Assembly: GCA_024636585.1 (NCBI GenBank)
Contig: JAGXGS010000021.1
Location: forward strand, 1-59,721
Direction: 5' to 3'
From: Thiogranum sp.
GTDB taxonomy: Bacteria; Pseudomonadota; Gammaproteobacteria; DSM-19610
DNA: 59,721 nucleotides
In this document: positions 16,718 through 25,607 of the stretch, piece by piece
Layout: each line of letters opens with the position of its first letter
Position numbering within the stretch: position 1 is the first letter of the stretch
Program-made: the position numbers and the translations under genes
The notes under the pieces: generated by a model
What the model was told of the DNA's origin: nothing
Seen by the model: the letters and a program-made list of their open reading frames with translations, nothing else
The model's database searches: none

Positions 16718-17068
16718 CTACATCTCGCGCCGCGGCGGCTTGCCCGGCTCATCCGCGTCGCTGAGTTCATAGGCATCAGCCACATAGGCGGGTCCTTTCA
16801 TGACGACTACGACAATGCAGCCGACCAGCAAAGGGAAACACAGCGTCCACAACGTCACTACACTGGCGATCGCAAAATAGGTGATCGTCTTCACGTGACG
16901 GGCAACTTCCAGCGCTTCGCCGGCCGGCGGCCACAAATGGCTGCCGACAACGACAAGCAACGGGATCATCGTGCCGCCGAGCAACAGCATCGGCAACTTG
17001 CGCAACAGTTTGCGCTCCAGGCCTGGAGCGGCACGTCGGGAATTGGGCAGTTTTTTCAGGTAGCGCAT
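16718..17068 (-). CDS. Small two-span membrane protein, function unknown
   Basis: Starting at the ATG at 17068 (MRYLKKLPNSRR), the product has 116 residues: a basic N-terminus, two hydrophobic helices (LPMLLLGGTMIPLLVVVG at about 28-45 and a second at about 64-92) and a charged cytoplasmic tail ending in DADEPGKPPRREM. No family recognised. It diverges from the short gene at 17122, sharing a 53-bp promoter region. Confidence 0.6.
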   Translation of the reverse strand: MRYLKKLPNSRRAAPGLERKLLRKLPMLLLGGTMIPLLVVVGSHLWPPAGEALEVARHVKTITYFAIASVVTLWTLCFPLLVGCIVVVVMKGPAYVADAYELSDADEPGKPPRREM

Positions 17069-17121
17069 GAAGTATAGTGTTGACCAGATACAGGCAATCG
17101 ACAAGGCAGGTACTAACCACC

Positions 17122-17319
17122 GTGGAACGCAGATTCGTTATTCTCGCCACCTTGCTGCTGGCTGTTTTTACGCTGGTGTTCTACCGCTATCAGTCCGGCC
17201 AGCCGCCTGATGCCGCGCAAATCGAACGCTGTAACGAACAGGTAAAGGAGATGCCGGAAAGCACTGCCGAAGAAATCAACCGGAGTCTTCACGCGTTTCA
17301 TGAATGCCTGGAAAATTAG
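17122..17319 (+). CDS. Small single-span membrane protein, function unknown
   Basis: A GTG at 17122 gives a 65-residue protein with a short basic start (MERRF), one transmembrane helix (about 6-22) and a charged tail with two Cys (ERCNEQVKEMP and FHECLEN). An ATG at 17077 is possible but would begin inside the divergent promoter. Paired Cys in an exported tail could form a disulfide. No family recognised. Confidence 0.5.
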   Translation: MERRFVILATLLLAVFTLVFYRYQSGQPPDAAQIERCNEQVKEMPESTAEEINRSLHAFHECLEN

Positions 17320-17379
17320 GCGATATCTAACTTTAACTTTTATACTTAACTAGTTGTTAATAAATGTTATTCTTTAATA

Positions 17380-17640
17380 TCACTTCGACAGCGGGTGATC
17401 TTCAGGTAGCTGCTTCGACGCCCAGATGGCCAGCCGATGGCGCATCGTCTGCTGTGAGATTTGATCTTCCGGCAATGGCTGGATCAGCTTATCATGCACC
17501 AGCAGTCGATAGATGTATTCGAGCTTCTCGCTGGCCGAGTCGGTAGGCTCGAACTCGACCACGCCGCGCGCTTCCCCGTACTCGACCCCCATACGTATCG
17601 CTTCCCGAACCAGTTCGGCTTCATGTTTGAGTTTTTTCAT
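17380..17640 (-). CDS. Small conserved cytoplasmic protein (DUF5062-like)
   Basis: The start at 17640 (MKKLKHEAELVREAIRMG) gives 86 residues. The sequence, with GVEYGEARGVVEFEP, LEYIYRLLVHDKLIQPLPED and a C-terminal HRLAIWASKQLPEDHPL, resembles from memory the DUF5062 family of gammaproteobacteria. It is soluble and mostly helical. Function is unknown. It is the last gene before an AT-rich convergent gap at 17320-17379. Confidence 0.7.
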   Translation of the reverse strand: MKKLKHEAELVREAIRMGVEYGEARGVVEFEPTDSASEKLEYIYRLLVHDKLIQPLPEDQISQQTMRHRLAIWASKQLPEDHPLSK

Positions 17641-17721
17641 GGTCGCTATCCTAGCGCGTTTCACCGATGACGGTAATACCTCACCCTCGTCGCTGTGCGA
17701 CTCGCAATCACCAGCGCAAAC

Positions 17722-19089
17722 CTAGGGCCAGATGCCACGCATCAAAGTCGCCTCGGCAACGCGTTCAATGGCGATAATCAGAGCCACAGTGCGAAAATCC
17801 AGCGGCCGCTCATGATTGGCCGCCGTTGCATCGCGCTCGCCCGCGACTTCATCGCCGACCACGAAACCCTGCCAGCGGCTGAATACGGCATCCACGGCCC
17901 GATACATCTTGCTCTGCAGTTTTGCATCGATTTCCTCGGCATCCCATTGCTCGTTGGCCTGGTTCTGCACCCACTCGTAGTAGCTGACAGTCACGCCGCC
18001 GGCATTCGCGAGAATGTCCGGCAATACATAAATGCCACGGCTGTTGAGGATGCTGTCGGCGGCCGGTGTGGTGGGATTATTGGCACCTTCCACGATCAGG
18101 CGCGCCTTGATCCTGCCGGCGTTGCCGGAATGAATCTGATTCCCGAGTGCGGCCGGCATCAGGATTTCGCAATCGAGTTCCAGTAACTCTTCGTTGGTGA
18201 CAGTGAGCGTTTTGGGCGTACCGACCACGGTACCATGCTCAGCCTTGAATGCAGTCACCTCATCGAGATCCAGTCCATCTTCGCGGAACACGCCGCCCTG
18301 GCTGTCACTCACCGCGACAACCTTTGCACCCTGGCGACAAAAATCAGTGGCCGCCACCGCACCGACGTCGCCAAATCCCTGGATCACCACCCGCGCACCG
18401 CCCAGGTCCTGCTGATTCGGCAACAGCGCCTTCGAGAGAAAGCGCCGGGCCGCATACACGCACCCACGCCCGGTAGCCTCATGACGACCGAGTGACCCGC
18501 CCATACTGACCGGCTTGCCGGTGACCACCGACCGGTTATTTGCTCCGGAATGGAGAACGTCATAGGTATCGAAAATCCACGCCATAGTCTGTTCGCTGGT
18601 GTAGAGATCAGGCGCCGGGATGTCAGTGAACGGGCCGAACACATCAGCCATCTCTGCGGTAAAACGCCGCGTCAGGCGTCGCAACTCGCTTTCACTGAGT
18701 TGTTTGGTATTGCATACCACGCCGCCCTTGGCGCCGCCGAATGGAATGTTCACCAGCGCGCATTTCCAGGTCATCAGCTTGGCAAGCGAGACAACTTCCT
18801 CCAGCGTGACATCGGGATGGTAACGAATACCGCCCTTGCCGGGGCCGAAGACGCGGTTATGAAGCACCCGATGGCCCTGAAAACTCTGCACCGTCCCGTC
18901 GTCGAGTTCGACAGGAAAATTCACGGTGTAGATCCGCTTCGGCTGCTTGAGAAAAGCGACCAGGCCCTTCCGGAAGTCTTTTATATGAACCAGCGCGCGA
19001 TTGAACTGCTGTTCGCTGATATAGACAGGATCGAAATTCTCCGCTTCCGGTACGCTATCGGTTTTGCTTGTTTTAAGCTTGTTTGTCAC
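17722..19089 (-). CDS. Glutamate dehydrogenase (Glu/Leu/Phe/Val family), subtype 2
   Basis: The 455-residue product has KGGIRYHPDVTLEEVVSLA, the catalytic-Lys loop NIPFGGAKGGVV, PAPDLYTSEQTMAWIFDTY and the Rossmann motif VIQGFGDVGAVAA. It is the more usual bacterial type (GGAKGG). The N-terminus carries an extra ~30 residues. It differs in key loops from the enzyme at 9414, so the window encodes two non-equivalent enzymes 7 kb apart on opposite strands. They may serve opposite directions or different cofactors. Confidence 0.9.
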   Translation of the reverse strand: MTNKLKTSKTDSVPEAENFDPVYISEQQFNRALVHIKDFRKGLVAFLKQPKRIYTVNFPVELDDGTVQSFQGHRVLHNRVFGPGKGGIRYHPDVTLEEVVSLAKLMTWKCALVNIPFGGAKGGVVCNTKQLSESELRRLTRRFTAEMADVFGPFTDIPAPDLYTSEQTMAWIFDTYDVLHSGANNRSVVTGKPVSMGGSLGRHEATGRGCVYAARRFLSKALLPNQQDLGGARVVIQGFGDVGAVAATDFCRQGAKVVAVSDSQGGVFREDGLDLDEVTAFKAEHGTVVGTPKTLTVTNEELLELDCEILMPAALGNQIHSGNAGRIKARLIVEGANNPTTPAADSILNSRGIYVLPDILANAGGVTVSYYEWVQNQANEQWDAEEIDAKLQSKMYRAVDAVFSRWQGFVVGDEVAGERDATAANHERPLDFRTVALIIAIERVAEATLMRGIWP

Positions 19090-19114
19090 ACCTGAAGTAT
19101 AGCGCGAATGTCGA

Positions 19115-21544
19115 TCAGGCTGTCAGCTTGAACGGGGTTTCCTGTAACAGGCCTTCTACCGGAACCGGGCGACCAACCGCATATCCCTGCGCGTAGTCGA
19201 CGCCCACCTGCTTGAGAAGATCGATAACGGCAGCATCCTCGACACACTCGGCAATCGTTTCCATGCCCATCAGGCGTCCGATCTGGCTGATCGATTCGAC
19301 CATAGCCAGATCGATGGGATTGATTACCATGTCGCGCACGAAACAGCCGTCCATCTTGAGAAAATTCACCGGCAGGTTTTTCAGATAGGCGAAAGAACTG
19401 AGACCACTGCCAAAATCATCAAGCGCAAACTGACAGCCGGTTCGGGTTATGGCACCAATGAACTCCATGGCATTACTCAGATTGGCGATAGCCGCTGTTT
19501 CTGTGATCTCGAAACACACATCGGCGGCCGGTAATCTGGAGTGCTTCAGTTCGGCAAGCACGAACGGCAGAAATTCATCGTCGCAGATAGACTGCGCCGA
19601 CAGATTGATGCAGACGCAACAGTCGTGGTCGAAATCGGCACCGATTGCTTGAGAGAACTGGCGCAAGGTGTTGCTCACGACCCAGCGATCGATGCGCGGC
19701 ATCAGGTTGTAACGTTCCGCTGCCGGAATGAATGCGCCAGGCAGGATCGGTGTACCTTCATCGCCCAGCATACGCAGGAGGATCTCGATGTGCAGCCGGC
19801 CATTCCCGTCGGTGAGGGGTTTGATCCGCTGGCCGTACAATGCGAAGCCGTCTCGTTCCAGGGCGCCGTTCAGCTTGTGCACCATCTGCATTTCCCCGGT
19901 GCGCCGTTCGATGTGCACATCATTCTGGTCATAGACATGCAGGCGATTGCGCCCGTTTTCCTTGGACACATAGCAGGCGGCATCGGCGGCACTCAGCAGA
20001 TCGATGGGATTGCCGCTGCAGGGCGTCACCGGCGTCATACCGATGCTGGCTGTCGGGGAGTACGTTTTACCTTCCCAGGAAAAATGCTGCACTTCGATGG
20101 CATAACGGATACTTTCCACGACACCGATTGCGGTTTCCCTGCTGCAATCGCTGATCAACCAGGCGAACTCGTCGCCGCCAATCCTGCTGACCAGATCGAC
20201 CTCGCGCAGACGCAGGGTCAGGATGCCGGCAATCTGTTTCAGCAATTCATCGCCGGCCGCATGACCGCAGGTGTCGTTTATCAGCTTGAACTGATCCATA
20301 TCCATGAAACATAACCAGGATATCTTGTCAGGATAACGCCGCACTTCCGCCAGCTCGCGTTCCAGGCAGGCTTCCATCTCGCGGCGGTTGAACAGACCGG
20401 TCAGTTCATCGTGGCGCGCCTGATGCTCCAGCTGGTGCGCCAGATCACGCATGTCCGTAACGTCGCGGAACACTAGGATAGCGCCAGTGACTGCACCGTT
20501 CGGATCATGAATCGGCGCTGCGGTGTACTGGATTGCCAATCTGCTGTTGTTCGGCTGCACCAGCATTGCATCACCATCCGACCTGGCGACCTCTCCCCTG
20601 TTCAAGGCACCTGCCAACGGCGTGGGCTGTGGCAAACCTGGCGTTTCGTGCACGAGGTCGAGCACTTCATCATTGGGGCGTCCACGGATCTGCTTTAGCG
20701 TAAAGCCGGTCAGCTGTTCGGCCACCGTGTTCATTTGTTCTACCCGCCCCACATGATCGACCGTGATAACTGCGTCGCCAATGGAATGCAAAGTGATTTG
20801 CGCGCGCTCGCGCTCCTTCTGGAGACGTTGCTCGGTCACTGCAATGTGGCGGATCACGAACACAGCAATAGTGGCCGCCAGCAGGATCACCAGCCCGGCC
20901 AGCAGGCTCATCAGGTACAACGCCTGTGCGTAGGCACCGCGTGTATCGGCCACGGCGTCAGTAGCCATCTGTCCCTGGTAATTCAAAAAACTACTGAGCA
21001 TTTCGGAAATAGTTTCCTGCCGAGGTATGGCGACACTGCGCAGTGCCTGCCACGCACCATCTGCCTGGCCAGAAAGTATCTGGTCGAGCAATTCAAGCTG
21101 GAATGGCGCATTCACCGAAACCCGGTCGAGAATCATCTGAAAGCGATGCTCCTCATCTGCAGTCAACGGCAGTGCTCTCAAACCATCACGCGCAGCGATG
21201 AACTGTGCGCCAGATGAGCGAAATACCTGCGCCTCTTCATCACGCGCAAAGGGATCCTCCATAATCAGCATTTTCTGCAGACTGACGGTGCGCTCGCGAC
21301 TGGCGCGAAGCATCTCCGCAATCAGGGAGATCTTTTCCTTTTTCTCCAGCAATACACTATCGATGCGGCTGACATTGCTGTTGAGAATGGACAGACCGAT
21401 CACCAGCAACAATGTCATCAACAGCATGACGGTGGTGAATGCCGCGATCAACAATGACCGCGAGTTTAACTGGAGCAGGGAAATGACATCCTCCCGGGCG
21501 GTGTATTTTCGATTTTGCCCCGGCAAATCACTCGCCAGTGCCAA
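19115..21544 (-). CDS. Membrane sensor with PAS, GGDEF and EAL domains (c-di-GMP turnover)
   Basis: The 809-residue protein has two transmembrane helices (about 30-53 and 208-231) around a helical periplasmic four-helix-type domain, then PAS (about 245-365), GGDEF (about 372-535) and EAL (about 550-800). GGDEF is intact at 456-460 (RIGGDEF), with an RxxD inhibitory site five residues before it (REVD, 447-450), so diguanylate cyclase activity is likely. The EAL motif reads EIL at 587-589. The later phosphodiesterase motifs are largely kept (ALDDFGSGLSSFAYL, NFLKMDG). Substitution of Ala by Ile is tolerated in some active enzymes, so phosphodiesterase activity is uncertain. Confidence 0.9.
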   Translation of the reverse strand: MALASDLPGQNRKYTAREDVISLLQLNSRSLLIAAFTTVMLLMTLLLVIGLSILNSNVSRIDSVLLEKKEKISLIAEMLRASRERTVSLQKMLIMEDPFARDEEAQVFRSSGAQFIAARDGLRALPLTADEEHRFQMILDRVSVNAPFQLELLDQILSGQADGAWQALRSVAIPRQETISEMLSSFLNYQGQMATDAVADTRGAYAQALYLMSLLAGLVILLAATIAVFVIRHIAVTEQRLQKERERAQITLHSIGDAVITVDHVGRVEQMNTVAEQLTGFTLKQIRGRPNDEVLDLVHETPGLPQPTPLAGALNRGEVARSDGDAMLVQPNNSRLAIQYTAAPIHDPNGAVTGAILVFRDVTDMRDLAHQLEHQARHDELTGLFNRREMEACLERELAEVRRYPDKISWLCFMDMDQFKLINDTCGHAAGDELLKQIAGILTLRLREVDLVSRIGGDEFAWLISDCSRETAIGVVESIRYAIEVQHFSWEGKTYSPTASIGMTPVTPCSGNPIDLLSAADAACYVSKENGRNRLHVYDQNDVHIERRTGEMQMVHKLNGALERDGFALYGQRIKPLTDGNGRLHIEILLRMLGDEGTPILPGAFIPAAERYNLMPRIDRWVVSNTLRQFSQAIGADFDHDCCVCINLSAQSICDDEFLPFVLAELKHSRLPAADVCFEITETAAIANLSNAMEFIGAITRTGCQFALDDFGSGLSSFAYLKNLPVNFLKMDGCFVRDMVINPIDLAMVESISQIGRLMGMETIAECVEDAAVIDLLKQVGVDYAQGYAVGRPVPVEGLLQETPFKLTA

Positions 21545-21641
21545 AATGGCACAACATCTACTCAGGATACGACTAAAGACAATTTATGCAATCCGTATGA
21601 CAGAAATAATTCAGATGATGCCGCGCCATGACGCGTGGCTG

Positions 21642-22067
21642 TCAGGCGACTTCATCCCCCGTGGGGGTGGGAAAATGTTCGCGCAGGTATTCGCCGAAGG
21701 ACCGGCAGGCATCGACGCTGGTGAACATGCCGGAGAGCTTGCCACCCCTGGTCACTATCGCCGAACCGATATGCCGTTCCGCCATGGTGAGCAACACCGC
21801 ATCCAGCGGCTCGTCGAGACTGACAATATAGGGATGATCCACATACATATCCCTGACCCGCAGATCACTGTCGCTGCTTTCGCGGTGCAATGCGACATGG
21901 ATGTCGCGCTCCGCAAGCACACCCACCACCTCGTGTCCGACAGTGACAGGCAGATGCCGCACCTTGTGTTCTTCCATCAGCGCCAGCGCCTCTGCCAGCG
22001 GAGCATCACGCTCAATGGAATAGGGAAATGGCGTCATGACGGCGGCCAGATGCGGAATCTTGTGCAT
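21642..22067 (-). CDS. Stand-alone CBS-pair protein
   Basis: The 141-residue soluble protein consists of two CBS motifs (about 8-65: AEALALMEEHKVRHLPVT; and about 75-130: PLDAVLLTMAERHIGSAIV). CBS pairs bind adenine nucleotides. It lies between pqqE and the GGDEF/EAL gene on the same strand, 131 bp after pqqE. It might sense energy charge. No target protein can be named. Confidence 0.88.
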   Translation of the reverse strand: MHKIPHLAAVMTPFPYSIERDAPLAEALALMEEHKVRHLPVTVGHEVVGVLAERDIHVALHRESSDSDLRVRDMYVDHPYIVSLDEPLDAVLLTMAERHIGSAIVTRGGKLSGMFTSVDACRSFGEYLREHFPTPTGDEVA

Positions 22068-22198
22068 TGCTATGGTCCTTCGATCCTGTTGATAGCTGCC
22101 ATTTTAGCAATGAATCGGGCACTGCTGGCAAACCGTAGCAAGATCCGTCGATATAGCACGCGCCGCGCAGGCGCAGCACCCGGGGTCGGCACACGCGG

Positions 22199-23344
22199 CT
22201 ATCCTGTCTCCTTTTGCAGATCGCCTGTCCGGTTTTGCAGTTGCGCTGAATTACGCGTGTTGCGCATCAGCGGATGCGGCTCTACCCGCGACGCCGCTGC
22301 ACGCTGCACCGCCTGCACCACCACTTCGTGGGCCGGCGACCTGCTGCACACCGGGTCCGCCGCGCATGCGTCTCCGCTCAGCAGCCAGGCCTGGCAGTGA
22401 CAGCCGCCGAAGCAACCTGCGCGTTCCTCGCAGTCCGCGCACGGCGCCTGCATCCAGTCTTCGCCGCGAAACCGGTTGAATGCCGGCGACTCATGCCAGA
22501 TCCAGTCGATACCGTGCTCGCGAACGTTCGGCAGTTCGAGTCCAGGCAGACTGGCCGCGGCGTGGCAGGGCAAGGCGCTGCCGTCCGGTGCGATACCGAG
22601 AAACACCCGACCCCAGCCATCCATGCACGGCTTGGGGCGATTTTCGAAATAATCCGGCACCACGAAATAAATTTTCATGCGCTCGCCGAGGCGACGACGG
22701 TAGTCCTGCACCAGCGCCTCGGCGTCTTCCAACTGTTCGCGGGTCGGCAACAGGTAGTCCCGATTCAGCAGCGCCCATCCGTAGTACTGGGTGTTGGCGA
22801 GTTCCAGGTAATCGGCTTCCAGCGCCGCGGCCATGTCCAGGATTTCACGCGTGCGATCGAGATTGTGGCGGTGCATCACGACGTTGAGCACCATCGGATA
22901 GTCATACGCTTTCACCAGTCGCGCGACGCGCTGCTTGTGGCGGAAACTGTCGCTGCCGGCGAGGCGATTGTTGAGTTCGGCGGCGTCGGCCTGAAAGCTG
23001 ATCTGGATGTGATCGAGCCCGGCGTCCCTGAGCGCTGCGATACGCGCCTCGTCCATGCCCATGCCCGAGGTCAGCAGATTGGTGTAATAGCCCAGACGCC
23101 TTGCCTCGGCGACGATCACCTCGAGATCCCGGCGCAGCAGCGGTTCGCCGCCGGACAGGCCCAGCTGCGCGGCACCGAGCGCGCGCGCCTCGCCCAGCAC
23201 CCGCAGCCAGTCGTCGGTGGAAAGTTCCTGTGTGCGCTTGCCCAGCTGCAGCGGATTGGAACAATAGGGACACTGCAGCGGACAGCTGTAGGTAAGTTCA
23301 GCCAACAACCAGAGCGGGCGCTGAATGTCGTGAGTCGAAATCAG
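22199..23344 (-). CDS. pqqE: PqqE, radical SAM enzyme of PQQ synthesis
   Basis: The protein has the radical SAM CxxxCxxC motif (CPLQCPYC), GLSGGEPLLRRD, and C-terminal SPASM-type Cys for auxiliary clusters (CADCEERAGCFGGCHCQAW). PqqE joins Glu and Tyr in PqqA, the first step of PQQ synthesis. No ATG, GTG or TTG lies upstream of the conserved N-terminal PLWLLAEL. A TTG at 23311 or 23308 would cut into it. A GAGG sits 5 nt before a CTG at 23344 (overlapping the pqqA TGA as CTGA) and 8 nt before an ATT at 23341, so a rare start codon with translational coupling is likely. I use 23344. The tail after residue 340 is weakly conserved. Confidence 0.9.
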   Translation of the reverse strand: MISTHDIQRPLWLLAELTYSCPLQCPYCSNPLQLGKRTQELSTDDWLRVLGEARALGAAQLGLSGGEPLLRRDLEVIVAEARRLGYYTNLLTSGMGMDEARIAALRDAGLDHIQISFQADAAELNNRLAGSDSFRHKQRVARLVKAYDYPMVLNVVMHRHNLDRTREILDMAAALEADYLELANTQYYGWALLNRDYLLPTREQLEDAEALVQDYRRRLGERMKIYFVVPDYFENRPKPCMDGWGRVFLGIAPDGSALPCHAAASLPGLELPNVREHGIDWIWHESPAFNRFRGEDWMQAPCADCEERAGCFGGCHCQAWLLSGDACAADPVCSRSPAHEVVVQAVQRAAASRVEPHPLMRNTRNSAQLQNRTGDLQKETG

Positions 23345-23418
23345 CGCACCCTCACGTAGAGAGTGATTTCAAAGCCGTAGCGGAGATTGCGGAATTCAGG
23401 TGTTGACCATTTTTTCAT
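23341..23418 (-). CDS. pqqA: PqqA, PQQ precursor peptide
   Basis: A 25-residue peptide beginning MKKWSTPEFRNLRYGF and ending in LYVRVR. The invariant Glu17 and Tyr21 (E-x3-Y), whose side chains become the PQQ skeleton, are present in GFEITLY. The ATG at 23418 has an AAGGA 10 nt upstream. It lies between pqqD (40 bp upstream) and pqqE (overlapping its 3' end). In most genomes pqqA is the first gene of the operon. Confidence 0.95.
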   Translation of the reverse strand: MKKWSTPEFRNLRYGFEITLYVRVR

Positions 23419-23458
23419 GCTCGTCTCATCCTTGTTTGACGTAATTCGTGGCGGACGG

Positions 23459-23734
23459 TCAGCGACGCCGCAGCCAGCCATCCTGCAGCGCCGCAGCGAT
23501 CAGCGCGCAGACATCGTTTTCAAGTTCGCTGTCCGCATACCGGCTTTGCAGGTCGGCAACAACAGCGTGCAGCGGCGTACGCCCGTCGCAGCACCGCAGC
23601 GTTTCCGCAGCGCTGTCGTTCAGTGCCACCATGCCTTCCGGGTACAGAATCACCCAGCCCTGGCGGGTCTCTTCCCACTGCATGCGGTGACCCGGGGCAA
23701 TGGCGTAGCAGGCCTGCATGTCCACCGCACTCAC
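23459..23734 (-). CDS. pqqD: PqqD, PqqA-binding chaperone
   Basis: A GTG at 23734 overlaps the pqqC stop as GTGA and gives 91 residues ([15 protein letters not shown]). The core has the PqqD fold: [36 protein letters not shown], a wing and two helices to QDGWLRRR. PqqD binds PqqA and presents it to PqqE. An upstream extension to 23875 would lie in pqqC and is not family-like. Confidence 0.9.
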   Translation of the reverse strand: MSAVDMQACYAIAPGHRMQWEETRQGWVILYPEGMVALNDSAAETLRCCDGRTPLHAVVADLQSRYADSELENDVCALIAAALQDGWLRRR

Positions 23735-24477
23735 GGCACCTGCGCCTCGTTGAAGTAAGGCGGCATGTCCAGCACGTAGGCCAGATACATGGCATCCAGC
23801 ATGGACCACAGCACGTCGAGCTTGAACTGCAGGATCTGCAGCGCCCGTTCCTGCCGTTCGGGAGTGTTGAACCACTCCAGCGTCACCGCCAGACCCTGCT
23901 CAGCCTCGCGACCGGCCTGGCTGGCGCGGCGGCGGAAGTAATCGAGCCCGGCGGACTCGATCCATGGATAATCGCGCGGCCAGTTTTCCAGGCGCTGGCG
24001 ATGAATGGCGGGCGCGAACAGTTCGGTGAGCGAAGCGCAGATGCCTTCGTGCCATTCAGAATCGCGCACGAAATGGCTGTAGGCATCCACGGCGAAGCGC
24101 ACCCCCGGCAGTACGCGTCGCTGCGCCCGGAGTTCTTCGCGCCCCAGGCCACAGGCCTCGCCCAGCCGCAGCCAGGCTTCGATGCCACCACCGTCATCGC
24201 CGCTTCCGTCCTGATCGAGAATCCGCTGGATCCATACCCGGCGCGTGTCCCGGTCGGGGCAGTTGGCCAGCAGTGCCGCGTCCTTGCGCGGAATGCTGAT
24301 CTGGTAGTAAAAGCGGTTGGCGACCCAGTTGCGAATCTGCTCGGCATCGAGGTCACCGCTAGCCATCAGCCGGTGGAACGGATGGTGAATGTGGTAGCGG
24401 CGGCGGCCGAGGTCGTGCAACCGCGCTTCGAAATGTTGCTGGCTGTCGGCTTCGGTAACAGGATGCATGGTCGCCAT
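23731..24477 (-). CDS. pqqC: PqqC, PQQ synthase (final oxidation)
   Basis: The 248-residue protein is of the usual PqqC length, with [30 protein letters not shown] and a helical bundle throughout with [13 protein letters not shown] and [14 protein letters not shown]. PqqC carries out the cofactor-free eight-electron oxidation and ring closure that gives PQQ. Its ATG overlaps the pqqB TGA by one base (TGATG), and its stop overlaps the pqqD GTG, so the genes are translationally coupled. Confidence 0.96.
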   Translation of the reverse strand: MATMHPVTEADSQQHFEARLHDLGRRRYHIHHPFHRLMASGDLDAEQIRNWVANRFYYQISIPRKDAALLANCPDRDTRRVWIQRILDQDGSGDDGGGIEAWLRLGEACGLGREELRAQRRVLPGVRFAVDAYSHFVRDSEWHEGICASLTELFAPAIHRQRLENWPRDYPWIESAGLDYFRRRASQAGREAEQGLAVTLEWFNTPERQERALQILQFKLDVLWSMLDAMYLAYVLDMPPYFNEAQVP

Positions 24478-25391
24478 CAGAGCCGCATCTCCATGCCATC
24501 ATGCGACACCTCGATACCGGCCGCCGTCAATGCAGCGCGCTCCGCGGAGTCTTCGTCCAGAATTGGATTGGTGTTGTTGATATGAATAAGCACCTTGCGC
24601 TGGCGTTCGAAGGGTCGCAGCGCATCGAGCATGCCACCGGGACCGGACTGCGCAAGATGCCCCATGGCTTGGGCGCGGCGCGTGCCAACGCCACAGCCTT
24701 GCATTTCATCGTCTGTCCAGCAGGTGCCGTCCACCAGCAACAGGTCGGCGTCGCGCATCGGCGCTTCCAGGTGCGCATCCAATCGGGCCAGGCCGGGGGC
24801 ATAGAACAGGCTGCGGCCAGTCTGCGCGTCGCGCACCGACAGACCGATGTTGTCGCCCGGATGCGGGTCCGTCCGGTGCGGCGAATATGGCGCCGCCTTG
24901 CTGCTCAGGGGATGCGCGACAAAGCTCAGTCCCGCCACTCCGTCGATCTCGAAGCCGCTACCGTCGAGCGGGATTTCGTGCCATTCGACGCCGCAGTAAT
25001 GTTCCAGCATGCGCAGCACCGGAAAGCCGCTGGTCAGGTCCGCATACACACTGCGCGAACACCAGACCTGCAACGGCGCGGTGTGCTCGCGCAACATCAG
25101 CAGCCCGGTGGTGTGATCGATCTGGCTGTCGATCAGCAGCACCGCGCGCATCGCTGTATCACGCTTCGCCGCGCCCGGCTGCAGCGCCGGAAACTCCATG
25201 AACTGCTGACGGATGTCGGGCGAGGCATTCACCAGCAGCCAGTCGCTGCCGTTGCCGCTCAGTGCGATCGACGACTGGCTGCGTGGCAGCGCATTGAGGC
25301 GCCCCGTGCGCACGCCGGCACAGTTGTCACAGTTACAGTTCCATTGCGGGAAACCACCACCCGCGCCGGAGCCCAGCACTTTGATTGTCAT
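24477..25391 (-). CDS. pqqB: PqqB, metallo-beta-lactamase-fold PQQ biosynthesis protein
   Basis: The start at 25391 ([19 protein letters not shown]) fits the family exactly; the frame extends upstream without homology. The 304-residue product has the N-terminal [15 protein letters not shown] signature, [17 protein letters not shown] in the region of the metal site, and [13 protein letters not shown]. PqqB hydroxylates the Glu-Tyr intermediate before PqqC acts. It is the first gene of this pqq operon. The 216 bp upstream (25392-25607) contain two short hairpins (25450-25466 and 25541-25559) but no gene. Confidence 0.95.
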   Translation of the reverse strand: MTIKVLGSGAGGGFPQWNCNCDNCAGVRTGRLNALPRSQSSIALSGNGSDWLLVNASPDIRQQFMEFPALQPGAAKRDTAMRAVLLIDSQIDHTTGLLMLREHTAPLQVWCSRSVYADLTSGFPVLRMLEHYCGVEWHEIPLDGSGFEIDGVAGLSFVAHPLSSKAAPYSPHRTDPHPGDNIGLSVRDAQTGRSLFYAPGLARLDAHLEAPMRDADLLLVDGTCWTDDEMQGCGVGTRRAQAMGHLAQSGPGGMLDALRPFERQRKVLIHINNTNPILDEDSAERAALTAAGIEVSHDGMEMRL

Positions 25392-25607
25392 CACCTGTTT
25401 GTCCCGCTCGAGTTTCCTGCGCCGGCACTCCAGCAAGCGAAGCAAACTTCCTGCCATACGAGCAGGCAGCAGCAACAACAGGCTCGGGCGCTACCGCCAG
25501 GATGACAAACCGTCCGCATTGGTTTCCATGCACCGTGAAGCGGTGGATATGCCCCACCGGTACGGCAACAAGTTACATGCCGGAAGACGGGTAATGCGGG
25601 ACAGGCT

